Assembly: GCA_902588745.1 (NCBI GenBank)
Contig: CACIQI010000011.1
Coordinates: 1-49,586, forward strand
Direction: 5' to 3'
Source of the DNA: an uncultured Alphaproteobacteria bacterium
GTDB lineage: Bacteria; Pseudomonadota; Alphaproteobacteria; HIMB59; GCA-002718135
Length of the DNA stretch: 49,586 nucleotides
Every line of letters starts with the position of its first letter. Positions within the stretch are counted from its first letter, which is position 1. Below the pieces are notes generated by a model. It saw only the letters and a program-made list of their open reading frames with translations. It was not told where the DNA came from and ran no database searches. Positions 1 through 8,424 of this stretch are shown piece by piece. The translations under genes and the position numbers were made by a program.

Positions 1-812
1 GTAAAAACATTTACTTTTTTATGATTTAAATCTTTTAGAATATTTAATTCATCAGTTGGTATTAAAATATATTTTATTTCCTCTAAATTATAATCAGAAT
101 TTAAGTGTAGTTCATTTACATTATAAATTTTTTCTTCAATTAAAGGATTAGCATTTTCATTTAAAATTTCATTTCCTGATATTTTAATATTACTATATTT
201 TTCTATATTACTTTTTCTTGCCAAATAATTTTTCCCTTTAGTCTGTACACCGGCTACCCATCTCCAAGATAATGTATTAGAAGCTGGATCGCCATCCAAT
301 AAATGTTGCATAAAAAAATCTGCGCCAAGTTGCCAAGGTAAATTAAGAGTAAAAATCCAAATTGAGGCAAACCACATTCTTACATGATTATGCAAGTACC
401 CATTTTCTTTTAGATTATTTATCCAATTATTAAAAAAAGAGAGATTTGTATTTCCAGAAATTGCATTTAAATAAAATTTTTTATTAGAAAATTGTTCAAT
501 CAATTTATTTCTATCTTCTAAATAATCAGAATAGACCGATGGTCTATGTTCAAGCCAACCTTTCCAATAAGTTCTCCAATAAATTTCTTGGATAAATTTT
601 TCGCATTCTCTAAGTTCATATTTTTTTAATACTTTTTCCAGAATTTGTTCTTCAGAAATTAGTCTGTATCTTATGAAGGGAGATAATAGAGACGTAGTGT
701 TATTATTTAAACTGTCTTCACTGTAATTTCTATTTACTTCATAATATTTTCCTGTTTTATGCAAATAAGACAGGAATTGCTCTTCAGCAAAGCTGATATT
801 TGATTTAAACAT
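1..812 (-). CDS. Photolyase/cryptochrome FAD-binding domain protein (3' end outside window)
   Basis: I translated this open frame by hand; 270 codons lie in the window and the 3' end is cut off. Residues about 39-210 match the FAD-binding half of photolyases: TTSLLSPFIRYRLIS near 39-53, then HNHVRMWFAS (141-150), FFMQHLLDGDPASN (166-179) and the WRW motif near 183-185. The N-terminal alpha/beta antenna-chromophore domain that normally precedes this is missing, and an in-frame TGA lies 18 bases before the ATG at 812, so no longer start exists. Residues after about 211 are not recognised. It sits 11 bases behind a PsiE-like gene and is probably the last gene of a minus-strand operon. Likely role, by family: flavin-based light-dependent DNA repair or photoreception; the actual substrate cannot be told. 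Confidence 0.85.
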   Translation of the reverse strand, partial: MFKSNISFAEEQFLSYLHKTGKYYEVNRNYSEDSLNNNTTSLLSPFIRYRLISEEQILEKVLKKYELRECEKFIQEIYWRTYWKGWLEHRPSVYSDYLEDRNKLIEQFSNKKFYLNAISGNTNLSFFNNWINNLKENGYLHNHVRMWFASIWIFTLNLPWQLGADFFMQHLLDGDPASNTLSWRWVAGVQTKGKNYLARKSNIEKYSNIKISGNEILNENANPLIEEKIYNVNELHLNSDYNLEEIKYILIPTDELNILKDLNHKKVNVF

Positions 813-823
813 TTTAGTATTAA

Positions 824-1210
824 TTAATCGTCAGGTAATTTTTTAGAGCGTCTATTAAGTATTTCCATGTGACGAACTCTTAATACCACAATTGCGATTG
901 CTAATATTAATATTGCTACAGACTCATAGACATAAGCGGAGGGATCTACATCTTTTCTTTGCATGATTATCATTCTGGCTAGAGCTGTCATTGCAATGAA
1001 AAGAGGGTAGCTCATTCTTATCATTTTAGAAACCCAGTATTCTTTAATCATTCCAATAATTTCAATATAAATAAACAGCAAAAGAATGTCTGCAAGTGTT
1101 ACTTTGTAAATTGTAATCATACCTTGTATTTCCATTCCAATCGCTATGATTGTACAAATAATAAGTACAGACAGTACTACTTTCTCTAATAGCTCAAAAT
1201 AATTATTCAT
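824..1210 (-). CDS. PsiE-like small membrane protein
   Basis: This 128-residue protein has four hydrophobic segments (about 10-30, 38-55, 65-85 and 92-112) and a basic C-terminal tail. The pattern, including the IEIIGMIKEYW segment in the second helix and ARMIIM in the third, resembles the phosphate-starvation-inducible PsiE family of inner-membrane proteins, whose biochemical function is unknown. Its ATG abuts the stop of the DCC-type gene upstream with no spacing, and 11 bases separate its stop from the FAD-domain gene, so the three are probably co-transcribed. No phosphate-related site was recognised. Family call is from pattern memory. Confidence 0.7.
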   Translation of the reverse strand: MNNYFELLEKVVLSVLIICTIIAIGMEIQGMITIYKVTLADILLLFIYIEIIGMIKEYWVSKMIRMSYPLFIAMTALARMIIMQRKDVDPSAYVYESVAILILAIAIVVLRVRHMEILNRRSKKLPDD

Positions 1211-1573
1211 TTAAATTCTTTCTATTTTATTTAGTTGATTCTTGTTTTTGTAAAATAGAATTAAGGCAAAAACTTCATATAAAAACCATGAAACTTGATA
1301 AATCAAAGGTTTTCTTATTATTTTAGCCAAAAAACTATATCGTGGTATTTCTGACCACATTTCAATAAATGCATCAACCCCACTATAAACCTTATTATTT
1401 TTAACAGTGTGTAAACGTCTTAATAATTCTTTAGCATTTTTGGCGGTATCTTCTTTTGATTTTTTCTCAGTACTTATGTCAATCCATTCAAGATTATTTT
1501 CTAGTTTTTTGTAATGATTTATTTCAAATCTACAAATACTGCATGAATTATTAAAATAAACTTTAGTAGCCAT
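1211..1573 (-). CDS. DCC-type (DUF393) thiol-disulfide oxidoreductase-like protein
   Basis: This 120-residue protein begins with a short beta strand followed by NSCSICRFEI, which gives a CxxC pair at residues 11 and 14, the hallmark of the DUF393/DCC family (thioredoxin-like fold). The middle is helical and charged and the C-terminus carries a hydrophobic helix (about 90-108), consistent with peripheral or single-pass membrane association. Members are thought to be thiol redox proteins, but substrates are unknown. It lies 14 bases behind the hydratase-family gene and directly abuts PsiE; family members are often seen beside photolyase-like genes, which fits this operon (recalled, not checked). 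Confidence 0.75.
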   Translation of the reverse strand: MATKVYFNNSCSICRFEINHYKKLENNLEWIDISTEKKSKEDTAKNAKELLRRLHTVKNNKVYSGVDAFIEMWSEIPRYSFLAKIIRKPLIYQVSWFLYEVFALILFYKNKNQLNKIERI

Positions 1574-1587
1574 AAAAGAAAAATAAT

Positions 1588-2382
1588 TTAAATAAATTGA
1601 AATTCAATATCCTCTAATTGTTCAAATTGAGCTTTTATATGGTTTCCAGAGTAAATTTTTGATGGTTTTGTACATGAGCCAGAAGAAATAAATTGACCTT
1701 TGAGTAATGTCTCACCTTTTTTTGCAAGATTATTGATTAACCATAAAGTAGCATTTAAAGGATTATTTAAAACATTTTTTGTATTTCCTGAGTCCATTAT
1801 TTTGTTATCTATAATTAAAGTAACTTCAAGATCATCCAGATTGACATCATTAATATTATATATTTTTTCATTACGTAACCAAAATTCAGATGCTCCATTT
1901 GTTGAGATGACATTTCTTGCACCAATTTCGGATAATGGTTTTGCAAATCTAAAATCATTTATTTCAATTGAGCATACTAATCCGTCTAATAATAAATCTA
2001 TATCGTCTATAGAGTAGGGTGCTTTTGAGATATCTATATCTTCTTTAATTCTAAAACTTATTTCTGGTTCTGCATATGGTTCAAAAAAATTTTTAGCATA
2101 TAATTTTTTTGCGTTTACTAAACTGTATCTGCTATATAAATTTCCATAAAAAGGTTCACTCATATTTAAAACTTTTTGTGCTGTTAGAGATGTAGCGCCA
2201 ATTTTTTTCCCAATACAAATGTTATCTTTCAATTCTAAGTATCTAAGTTTTAAATTATCTTGAATTGCATAAGCTTCATCAATTGTTTGAGGTTCTAGAT
2301 TTCTTAAAGAACTTAAACCAGTTTTATTCAATCTATGTTCAAATAATATTTTTGATGCTTCTTGAATATCTTCTTTATTCAT
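1588..2382 (-). CDS. 2-keto-4-pentenoate hydratase / fumarylacetoacetase-family enzyme
   Basis: At 264 residues this is full length for the MhpD-like hydratase/decarboxylase branch of the fumarylacetoacetate hydrolase superfamily. The N-terminal helical part (TIDEAYAIQDNL, GKKIGATS near 58-65) and the core with YAEPEISFRI (about 103-112), GLVCSIEINDFRF near 134-146 and the C-terminal GQFISSGSC segment (about 229-237) are family features; the E-x-E type metal ligands appear as AEPEIS. Such enzymes act on 2-oxo acids in aromatic or sugar-acid catabolism, in the cytoplasm; the substrate cannot be assigned. The start overlaps the stop of the sulfotransferase-like gene by four bases (ATGA type), so translation is probably coupled. 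Confidence 0.8.
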   Translation of the reverse strand: MNKEDIQEASKILFEHRLNKTGLSSLRNLEPQTIDEAYAIQDNLKLRYLELKDNICIGKKIGATSLTAQKVLNMSEPFYGNLYSRYSLVNAKKLYAKNFFEPYAEPEISFRIKEDIDISKAPYSIDDIDLLLDGLVCSIEINDFRFAKPLSEIGARNVISTNGASEFWLRNEKIYNINDVNLDDLEVTLIIDNKIMDSGNTKNVLNNPLNATLWLINNLAKKGETLLKGQFISSGSCTKPSKIYSGNHIKAQFEQLEDIEFQFI

Positions 2383-3092
2383 ACTTGAATTGCGTACTCG
2401 TTAATTTCTTCATATATGTCTAAACATTCTTTATAAATATTTTCATAAGTTTTTGGTACAATATATTCTTTAAAATTTTTGGTATTAAAGGTAGTAGAAG
2501 AAATTACATCTTGATACCAAACTTTTGACCAAATACCATCTGTTTCTCTATAGCCTTTTGGCCAATTAAGCATATTTTGATCAAAATCTAAATTTAATTT
2601 TTGACACAAAATATTTAAATACTTTTCAGGACTTGCTAATAAATAATCAGAGTTTATTACTATGGGCTCTTTTGAATTTAATAATTTAAAAATTTCATAA
2701 AGTTTTTTAAAACCTACATCTTGAATTGATTTTAAAGTATTTTTTTTTAAATATGAGACAATTACTTTAGCAGGATCACGGATTAAAAAGCAATTTATAC
2801 CTTTATCAATCCAATCTAACCGTGTTTCATCTAAAATATGATGAGTCATATGTTTTTGATAAAATATTTTATAATTATTATCTTCTCTAGTGATTAAATT
2901 AATAATTTCATCTTCATTTGTATGATAGTGATTTATAATTTCATCTTTCATTGGATGATTTAAGTTAGTTTTTTTTAAATAATATGCATAAAAAGGTTCA
3001 TCATAAACTTTTGTGTCTCTTCTATTCTCAAAAGATCGCATCAATGCAGTACTGATATTTCTTGGTCCAGACCAAACAAATAAATTAATCAT
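2379..3092 (-). CDS. Sulfotransferase-like P-loop protein
   Basis: The 237-residue protein opens with FVWSGPRNISTALMRSF (residues 5-21), the loop that binds the 5'-phosphosulfate of PAPS in sulfotransferases, followed by ENRRDTKVYDEPFYAYY, typical of a bacterial branch of small sulfotransferase-like proteins. A second conserved patch, FLIRDPAKVIVSYLKK (about 102-117), corresponds to the 3'-phosphate-binding region (RDP.. VSY). The acceptor is unknown. In some proteobacteria this domain is found beside or fused to a class IV aminotransferase; here the aminotransferase gene ends one base before this start, which supports a joint pathway. No export signal is present, so it is cytoplasmic. Confidence 0.75.
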   Translation of the reverse strand: MINLFVWSGPRNISTALMRSFENRRDTKVYDEPFYAYYLKKTNLNHPMKDEIINHYHTNEDEIINLITREDNNYKIFYQKHMTHHILDETRLDWIDKGINCFLIRDPAKVIVSYLKKNTLKSIQDVGFKKLYEIFKLLNSKEPIVINSDYLLASPEKYLNILCQKLNLDFDQNMLNWPKGYRETDGIWSKVWYQDVISSTTFNTKNFKEYIVPKTYENIYKECLDIYEEINEYAIQV

Positions 3093-3983
3093 TTAAAATA
3101 AATTATTATAAAAATTAGTTAATTCTTTAGTAATAGGATTTTTCTTTAATGAGTATTTTTTTTTATTTATTTGATTTACTGGTACAACTCCTGCAAAAGA
3201 TCCAGTGCAAAATGCTTCATCTGCATTTAATACTTCTTTTAATTTAAAATTCTTTTCTTTTACTTTTATTTTATTTTTTTTACATAGATCTATAATTTTC
3301 TGTCTTGTAATTCCTGTAACACAATATTTCCCTGTTGAGGTAAAAACAGTATTGTTTTTTACAAAGAAGAAATGCGTACTATTATTTGTAGCAACATTTC
3401 CATTAATATCGAACATTAGTGCTTCATCAGCATTCTTTTTATTAGCTTCAATACATGCAAGTATACAATTTAATTTACTAAGTGAATTTATTTGTGGATT
3501 TTGAACATTAATTGGTCCTCTAATAGTTTTTACTGTAACCAATTTTAATCCTTTTTTGTAAGTTTTAATATCTGGTTTTTTATATTCAGGGATTATTATT
3601 ATGGTTGGTTTGGATATTGTAACTTTAGGTGATTGGTAGGGTGTTGATTTAATACCCCTTGAAACAATTATTCTTAAATGAACATCTGTTTTCATTTTAT
3701 TTATTTTAATAGTTTTTATTAGTGCTTCTGAAAGTTTTTTACGAGTCAAATGTATTTTTAAGTCAATAAGCTTTGCATCTTTATATAACCTATCTAGATG
3801 TTCTTTTAGAAAAATGAAATTATTATTATGATATCTTAACGAATCCCAGATACCATCTCCAAGCATTGTTGAAGAATCAAAAACTGATATTTTGGCATCT
3901 TTTCTTTTATAAAATTTTCCGTTGATATAAATTTTAATATTTTTATTTCTTTTATCATCTACGAAATCATGACTTGAAACCAT
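3093..3983 (-). CDS. Class IV PLP-dependent aminotransferase (branched-chain / D-amino acid type)
   Basis: This is a 296-residue fold-type IV PLP enzyme. GDGIWDSLRYHNN (about 42-54), the arginine of EHLDRLYKDA (R65), the PLP lysine in INSLSKLNC (K170), DEALMFDINGNVA (186-198) and the phosphate-binding GITRQKI region are all in the expected order. Family members transaminate branched-chain or D-amino acids or act as aminodeoxychorismate lyase; the sequence does not decide which. It is the first gene of a minus-strand run down to position 1, and its start faces the divergent MFS carrier gene 119 bases away, so promoters for both directions should lie in 3984-4102. Lysine-rich composition (many KK pairs) is just the AT-rich codon bias of the genome. 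Confidence 0.85.
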   Translation of the reverse strand: MVSSHDFVDDKRNKNIKIYINGKFYKRKDAKISVFDSSTMLGDGIWDSLRYHNNNFIFLKEHLDRLYKDAKLIDLKIHLTRKKLSEALIKTIKINKMKTDVHLRIIVSRGIKSTPYQSPKVTISKPTIIIIPEYKKPDIKTYKKGLKLVTVKTIRGPINVQNPQINSLSKLNCILACIEANKKNADEALMFDINGNVATNNSTHFFFVKNNTVFTSTGKYCVTGITRQKIIDLCKKNKIKVKEKNFKLKEVLNADEAFCTGSFAGVVPVNQINKKKYSLKKNPITKELTNFYNNLF

Positions 3984-4102
3984 AATTATTTTTATCTTAA
4001 TAGCAAATATTGTCTACTTAATAATTTTTATTAACTTTTATTGCAAATCAAAGAGTGACATGTGATTAAATTAATATAACCAATTAGAAATTATCTTTTG
4101 TA

Positions 4103-5263
4103 ATGTTGAATAGAAATTTTATTGTTATTTGTATTTCTTCTACTATAGCGGCTTTTCCACCTATGGCTGTAGTTTTATTAGGCGGAATAATTACATCCCA
4201 GATAATGATGAAAGATTCATTAGCAACAGTACCAATGACATTAATGATTATAGGTATAGCAATAAGTGCACCTATTGCATCAAGGTTTATGAGCATGTTG
4301 GGGAGACAGAAAGGATTTTTATTTTCTTCTCTTTTAAGTTGTTTAGCTTTAATTATTTGTTCAATTGCAATTTATTTGGAAAATTTTTTTATTTTTGCAT
4401 TAGGTAATTTTTTAATTGGTAGTTCACAAGCTTTTATACATCAGTATCGATTTGCTGCATCTGAGTCAGTTGCCAAAGAATTTATTCCAAGATCTATCTC
4501 AATAATATTGTTATTGGGTATAATCTCTGCATTACTTTCTTCTAATTTTGCAGAATATTTTAAAGATTTTTTTCCAAATAATTTATTTCTAGGCAGTTAT
4601 ATTTTCTTATCGTTTACAGCAATTATACCTTTTTTTGTTCTTCTTTTTTATAAGGAAACAAAAACTTCTAGAAATCAAAGCAAATTTGAAATTGAAACTA
4701 TTTTTAAACTTTTAAAAAACATTAAAATTATACAATCAATTATAAGCGCTGGTCTTGGTTATTTTACAATGGCTATAATTATGACTGCCACTCCTTTACA
4801 TATGCATCTTGTTAATAAATTTACTTTATTTGAAACCAGTATTGTAATTCAACTTCACGTTATTGGAATGTTTTTACCTTCTTTATTTTCTGGAGATTTA
4901 ATAAAAAGATTTGGAAATACAAATATTATATATGCAGGAGTAGGTATTTTATTTCTAAGTATTATAACTAACACATTATTTGATTTTTATTATTCTTATA
5001 TGCTAGGTTTAATATTACTTGGTGTTGGCTGGAATTTTTTATTTGTTTCAGGTTCAAGTTTGCTGGTTGTTTCTTATGAGGAAAAGGATAGATTTACAGC
5101 ACAAGGATTAAATGATTTTATTGTTTTTTCTACTCAAGGTATAGGATCATTATCAGCTGGTTTTCTTTTATATTTTTCAAATTGGACTATTATAAATCTT
5201 TTATGTGTTCCTCTTTTAATTATTGTTTTAGTAGTTTCTTTTATTTCATCTAGAAATAATTAA
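4103..5263 (+). CDS. MFS transporter
   Basis: The 386-residue protein has about twelve hydrophobic segments and the loop between helices 2 and 3, SRFMSMLGRQKGFLFSS (about 60-76), matches the GxxxDRxGRR-type MFS motif in a degenerate form. The central cytoplasmic loop (about 188-203, KETKTSRNQSKFEIE) separates two six-helix halves. It is a proton-coupled or facilitated carrier of the inner membrane; the substrate cannot be inferred. It is the first gene of the plus-strand run and is followed after 49 bases by a beta-hydroxyacid dehydrogenase, so a role in uptake of an organic acid is possible but unproven. An unrelated MFS gene occurs at 38962-40101. Confidence 0.85.
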   Translation: MLNRNFIVICISSTIAAFPPMAVVLLGGIITSQIMMKDSLATVPMTLMIIGIAISAPIASRFMSMLGRQKGFLFSSLLSCLALIICSIAIYLENFFIFALGNFLIGSSQAFIHQYRFAASESVAKEFIPRSISIILLLGIISALLSSNFAEYFKDFFPNNLFLGSYIFLSFTAIIPFFVLLFYKETKTSRNQSKFEIETIFKLLKNIKIIQSIISAGLGYFTMAIIMTATPLHMHLVNKFTLFETSIVIQLHVIGMFLPSLFSGDLIKRFGNTNIIYAGVGILFLSIITNTLFDFYYSYMLGLILLGVGWNFLFVSGSSLLVVSYEEKDRFTAQGLNDFIVFSTQGIGSLSAGFLLYFSNWTIINLLCVPLLIIVLVVSFISSRNN

Positions 5264-5312
5264 AATTGATAATTCACTTTTAAATAATAATTTTTTCACT
5301 ATAGTTATTCTT

Positions 5313-6173
5313 ATGAGTAATATAGGATTTATAGGTGTTGGCTATATGGGCTATGGAATGGCTAAAAATTTATTAAAAAAACACAATGTATTTATTTTTG
5401 CTCATAAAAATAGAAAACCCATAAACAAATTAAAAAAAATCGGAGCTAAAGAATTAAAATCATATAATGAAATACAAAATCATAAACTTGATTGTTTAAT
5501 GATATGTGTAACAAATACACCTGTTGCATTGAATGTAGCAAACAAAATTAAACAACAACTTGATAGTAAAACACTTGTAATAGATCTAACAACTCATAAC
5601 AAAAATGGCGCTTTAAAAATGTATAAAATTTTTAAATCAAAAAAAATAAGCTATAATTTTTGCGGGGTAATGGGTGGGCCAGTTCAAAGTGAGCAGGGTA
5701 TATTAGGGGGTATTTATGGTGGTAAAAAAAGTAATTTTTCTAAATGTAAAAAGTATCTTAATTCATTTTGTAAGTCTGTTTTTAATTTTGGTGATGTATC
5801 AAAAGCATCTTCTGCAAAATTATTATCTAACTTTTTATCATTAATGACTACGACTAGTGTAATTGAATTTTTTAAATCTGCAAAAAAACTAGATATTAAT
5901 ATTAAACTCTTATGTGATGTTGCGAGATTGGGTTCTGGAAATTCAGGGGCTTTAGATAGAATTGCAGATAAAGCTATAAAAGGTAATTTTAAAGGGTATG
6001 TTTTTTCTGTAGATAATACCTATAAAGATTTGAATTATATTAATGATCTTGTTTCAGATTTGCCAAATGCTAATAAACTCTCAAAAATAGCAAAATCATT
6101 TTACAAACAAGCTTCAAAAAAAGGATTCGGAAATTTACTTGTTAGTGAATTAATTGATAAGGAAAAATATTAA
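5313..6173 (+). CDS. 3-hydroxyisobutyrate dehydrogenase-family NAD(P)-dependent beta-hydroxyacid dehydrogenase
   Basis: The 286-residue protein starts with the Rossmann fingerprint IGFIGVGYMGYGMAKNL (residues 4-20). The substrate-binding motif GVMGGPVQSEQGILGG (about 116-131) corresponds to the family signature (usually APVSGG..GA..GTL), and the catalytic lysine lies in KLLSNFLS (about 169-176, replacing the usual KLxNN). The C-terminal helical dimer domain is complete. Family members oxidise 3-hydroxyisobutyrate, tartronate semialdehyde or related beta-hydroxy acids, or reduce short aldehydes; the altered GGPVQSEQ stretch means the substrate should not be guessed. A small membrane protein gene begins three bases after its stop. 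Confidence 0.8.
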   Translation: MSNIGFIGVGYMGYGMAKNLLKKHNVFIFAHKNRKPINKLKKIGAKELKSYNEIQNHKLDCLMICVTNTPVALNVANKIKQQLDSKTLVIDLTTHNKNGALKMYKIFKSKKISYNFCGVMGGPVQSEQGILGGIYGGKKSNFSKCKKYLNSFCKSVFNFGDVSKASSAKLLSNFLSLMTTTSVIEFFKSAKKLDINIKLLCDVARLGSGNSGALDRIADKAIKGNFKGYVFSVDNTYKDLNYINDLVSDLPNANKLSKIAKSFYKQASKKGFGNLLVSELIDKEKY

Positions 6174-6176
6174 TCA

Positions 6177-6347
6177 ATGGATAAGTTAGTTCCAATTATT
6201 TATATGATTGGGGTGCTTTTATTGATTTTACCGTCTTTCTTAAGCTCAAATAATAATTTAAAAACTTTTTTTACTAACTTATCTATTTGGATAGCTATTG
6301 TATTGGTTGTTTTATCATTTTACTTTGCCTACAATTATTTTCTTTGA
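6177..6347 (+). CDS. 56-residue two-helix membrane protein
   Basis: Read by eye: ATG three bases after the preceding stop, 56 codons and a TGA. The product has two hydrophobic segments, VPIIYMIGVLLLILPSFL and SIWIAIVLVVLSFYFAYN, joined by a short polar turn rich in Asn and Lys. The tight spacing to the dehydrogenase gene suggests translational coupling. I do not recognise the family. The clear two-helix pattern and the position in an otherwise empty 242-base gap favour a real gene, but there is no clear Shine-Dalgarno sequence. Confidence 0.55.
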   Translation: MDKLVPIIYMIGVLLLILPSFLSSNNNLKTFFTNLSIWIAIVLVVLSFYFAYNYFL

Positions 6348-6415
6348 TTTATTAAATCAAATTTATTTTATTTAGATGTAGACTAATTTAATACAAATAT
6401 TTATACGAGTCTTCC

Positions 6416-7525
6416 ATGCCTAATCAATTTGTAGCTAAATCAAGAAGGTTAAGAAGTACAATTTATTCTTCCAGAATTGAAAAACAGGGAGTAAGTTCTT
6501 ATACAATATACAATCATATGTTACTTCCTGCAGGTTTTGAAGGAAGTCTTGAAGAAACATACAATCATTTAAAAAATCATGTTCAAATATGGGATGTAGC
6601 CGCCGAAAGACAAATAGAAATAAAAGGCAAGGATGCGTATCAATTAGTTCAATTAATGACATGCAGAGATTTAAGTAAGGCAAAAGAAGGTAAATGTTAT
6701 TATTGTCCAATTATTGATGAAAATGGTGGTATGATTAATGATCCGGTTTTACTTAAATTCAATAATGAAAAATGGTGGATTTCAATTGCTGACTCAGACG
6801 TTATGTTATTTGCTAAAGGTCTTGCAATAGGAAAAAAATTAAAAGTTTCTATTTCTGAACCTGATGTAAATATTATGGCAGTACAAGGTCCTAAGGCTTT
6901 TAATTTGTTAGAAAAAGTTTTTGGAAAAGAAATTTTAGATTTAAAATTTTATAATTTTAAATATTTTAATTTTAAAAATTCTAAACATTTGATTGCTAGA
7001 TCCGGTTGGTCAAAACAAGGTGGCGTAGAAATTTACGTTGAAGATTCTAAATCTGGACTAGAGTTATATGACTTATTGTTTCAACAAGGTAAAGAGTTTA
7101 ACGTACAACCAGGTTGCCCTCATTTAATTGAAAGAATTGAAGGTGCTTTACTCTCTTATGGAAACGATATGGACATAAATGATAATCCCTTTGAATGTGG
7201 ATTAGATAAATTTGTAAATCTAGAAAATGATATTGAATTTCTTGGAAAAGAAAAATTAATTAAAATTAAAGAAAATGGAATTAATAAAAAATTAATGGGT
7301 GTTAAAATTAATTTGGATAATATTAATTTAAGATCAGCAATTAACTTAACAATTGGTGATAAAATAATTGGTGAAATTAGATCTGCAGTTTTTTCACCTA
7401 CATTTAACATGGTGATTGGAATTGCAATGATAAATAAACCATACTTTTTAACTAAAGATCAATTTGATATAATTATTGAGAATAGAAAATACAAAGGAGA
7501 GATTTGCGATATTCCATTCGTATAA
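6416..7525 (+). CDS. dmdA: Dimethylsulfoniopropionate demethylase DmdA (GcvT family)
   Basis: The 369-residue protein belongs to the glycine-cleavage T / aminomethyltransferase fold that uses tetrahydrofolate. It carries stretches that I recall as typical of SAR11-type Dmd[21 protein letters not shown] (about 19-38), [67 protein letters not shown] and [12 protein letters not shown]. DmdA transfers a methyl group from DMSP to folate, giving 3-methylmercaptopropionate, the first step of the demethylation route in the cytoplasm. No dmdBCD gene is in the window. Two DMT carriers follow directly (3 and 8 bases), possibly uptake partners. A DmdA-like homologue with another methylated substrate is the main alternative. 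Confidence 0.78.
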   Translation: MPNQFVAKSRRLRSTIYSSRIEKQGVSSYTIYNHMLLPAGFEGSLEETYNHLKNHVQIWDVAAERQIEIKGKDAYQLVQLMTCRDLSKAKEGKCYYCPIIDENGGMINDPVLLKFNNEKWWISIADSDVMLFAKGLAIGKKLKVSISEPDVNIMAVQGPKAFNLLEKVFGKEILDLKFYNFKYFNFKNSKHLIARSGWSKQGGVEIYVEDSKSGLELYDLLFQQGKEFNVQPGCPHLIERIEGALLSYGNDMDINDNPFECGLDKFVNLENDIEFLGKEKLIKIKENGINKKLMGVKINLDNINLRSAINLTIGDKIIGEIRSAVFSPTFNMVIGIAMINKPYFLTKDQFDIIIENRKYKGEICDIPFV

Positions 7526-7528
7526 ATT

Positions 7529-8416
7529 ATGAATAATAATGTAAAAGCTATTATTTTAGCTTTAGTTGCTTCTGTTTCAGGAGTAACAATGAATGTTCTT
7601 ATTAAATTTTCACTTCAAGATATAAATGTATTTACTGCTGGATTTTTGAGATTTCTTTTTGGGTTTATTTTAATTCTGCCTTTTATTTTTTATACTAAAT
7701 TTCAAAACTTTAAGACACCTAATTTAAAAATTCATATAACAAGAGGTATTTTAAATATTCCAATGATGTTACTTGGATTTTCTGCCCTACAATTTATACC
7801 TTTAGAACAAATCAAAGCAATTTCTTTTGTTACACCTATAATTGTAGTTGCCTTAAGTGTAATTTTTTTGAAAGAAAAAATTTATTTAATTCGTATTGGT
7901 GCTTTGCTAATCGGTCTAGTTGGAGTCTTTGTTATTTTGAGGCCAGGTATTGTTCCAATAAATGTAGGGGCATATTTGGTTTTATGTTCCTGTTCTATTT
8001 GGTCAGTAGTTGTCATAATTACAAAATTTGCAGCAAGAGTTGATAGTGCATTTACAATTTTATCTTACCAATATACCCTAGTCACATTCTTATCTTTTCC
8101 TATAGCATTATATTTTTGGCAATCTCCCTCATCAGAAACATTATATTATTTAATTTTTGCAGGCATTGCTGGGACGATTGTACATTTGTGTATAAATACA
8201 GCTTATAAGCTTACAGATTTATCAGTTTTACAACCTGTAAACTTTTCCAGGCTATTGATTGCATCTTTATTTGGTTTTTTAATTTTTAATGAAATTCCTG
8301 ATATTTGGACGATAATAGGAGGTTTAATAATTTTTTCATCAATTCTGATTATTACTTATAGAGAAAATTATCTAAAAAAAGATATAGCAAAGCAATCAAT
8401 ACCGATTAAACTTTAA
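7529..8416 (+). CDS. EamA/DMT-family transporter, first of a tandem pair
   Basis: The 295-residue protein has ten hydrophobic segments arranged as two EamA repeats, each with the pattern of a helix pair ending in a basic loop; the second repeat starts near residue 145 (GAYLVLCSCSIWSVVVIITKF). ITRGILNIPMMLLGFSAL and LEQIKAISFVTPIIVV are typical DMT stretches. It is an inner-membrane carrier for a small metabolite. The next gene has exactly the same length and begins with nearly the same residues (MNNNVKAI against MNNNIKAI), about half identical by eye, so the two arose by tandem duplication. Linkage to dmdA (3 bases after its stop) makes a DMSP-related or methylated osmolyte substrate plausible but untested. 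Confidence 0.85.
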   Translation: MNNNVKAIILALVASVSGVTMNVLIKFSLQDINVFTAGFLRFLFGFILILPFIFYTKFQNFKTPNLKIHITRGILNIPMMLLGFSALQFIPLEQIKAISFVTPIIVVALSVIFLKEKIYLIRIGALLIGLVGVFVILRPGIVPINVGAYLVLCSCSIWSVVVIITKFAARVDSAFTILSYQYTLVTFLSFPIALYFWQSPSSETLYYLIFAGIAGTIVHLCINTAYKLTDLSVLQPVNFSRLLIASLFGFLIFNEIPDIWTIIGGLIIFSSILIITYRENYLKKDIAKQSIPIKL

Positions 8417-8424
8417 TTTTATTA

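Noticed and set aside
4084-4296. Antisense and off-frame ORFs inside clear genes (for example 1700-2017 plus, 4129-4407 plus, 7156-7410 minus)
   Set aside because: They lie fully inside well-supported genes and show no motif, ribosome site or conserved pattern of their own.
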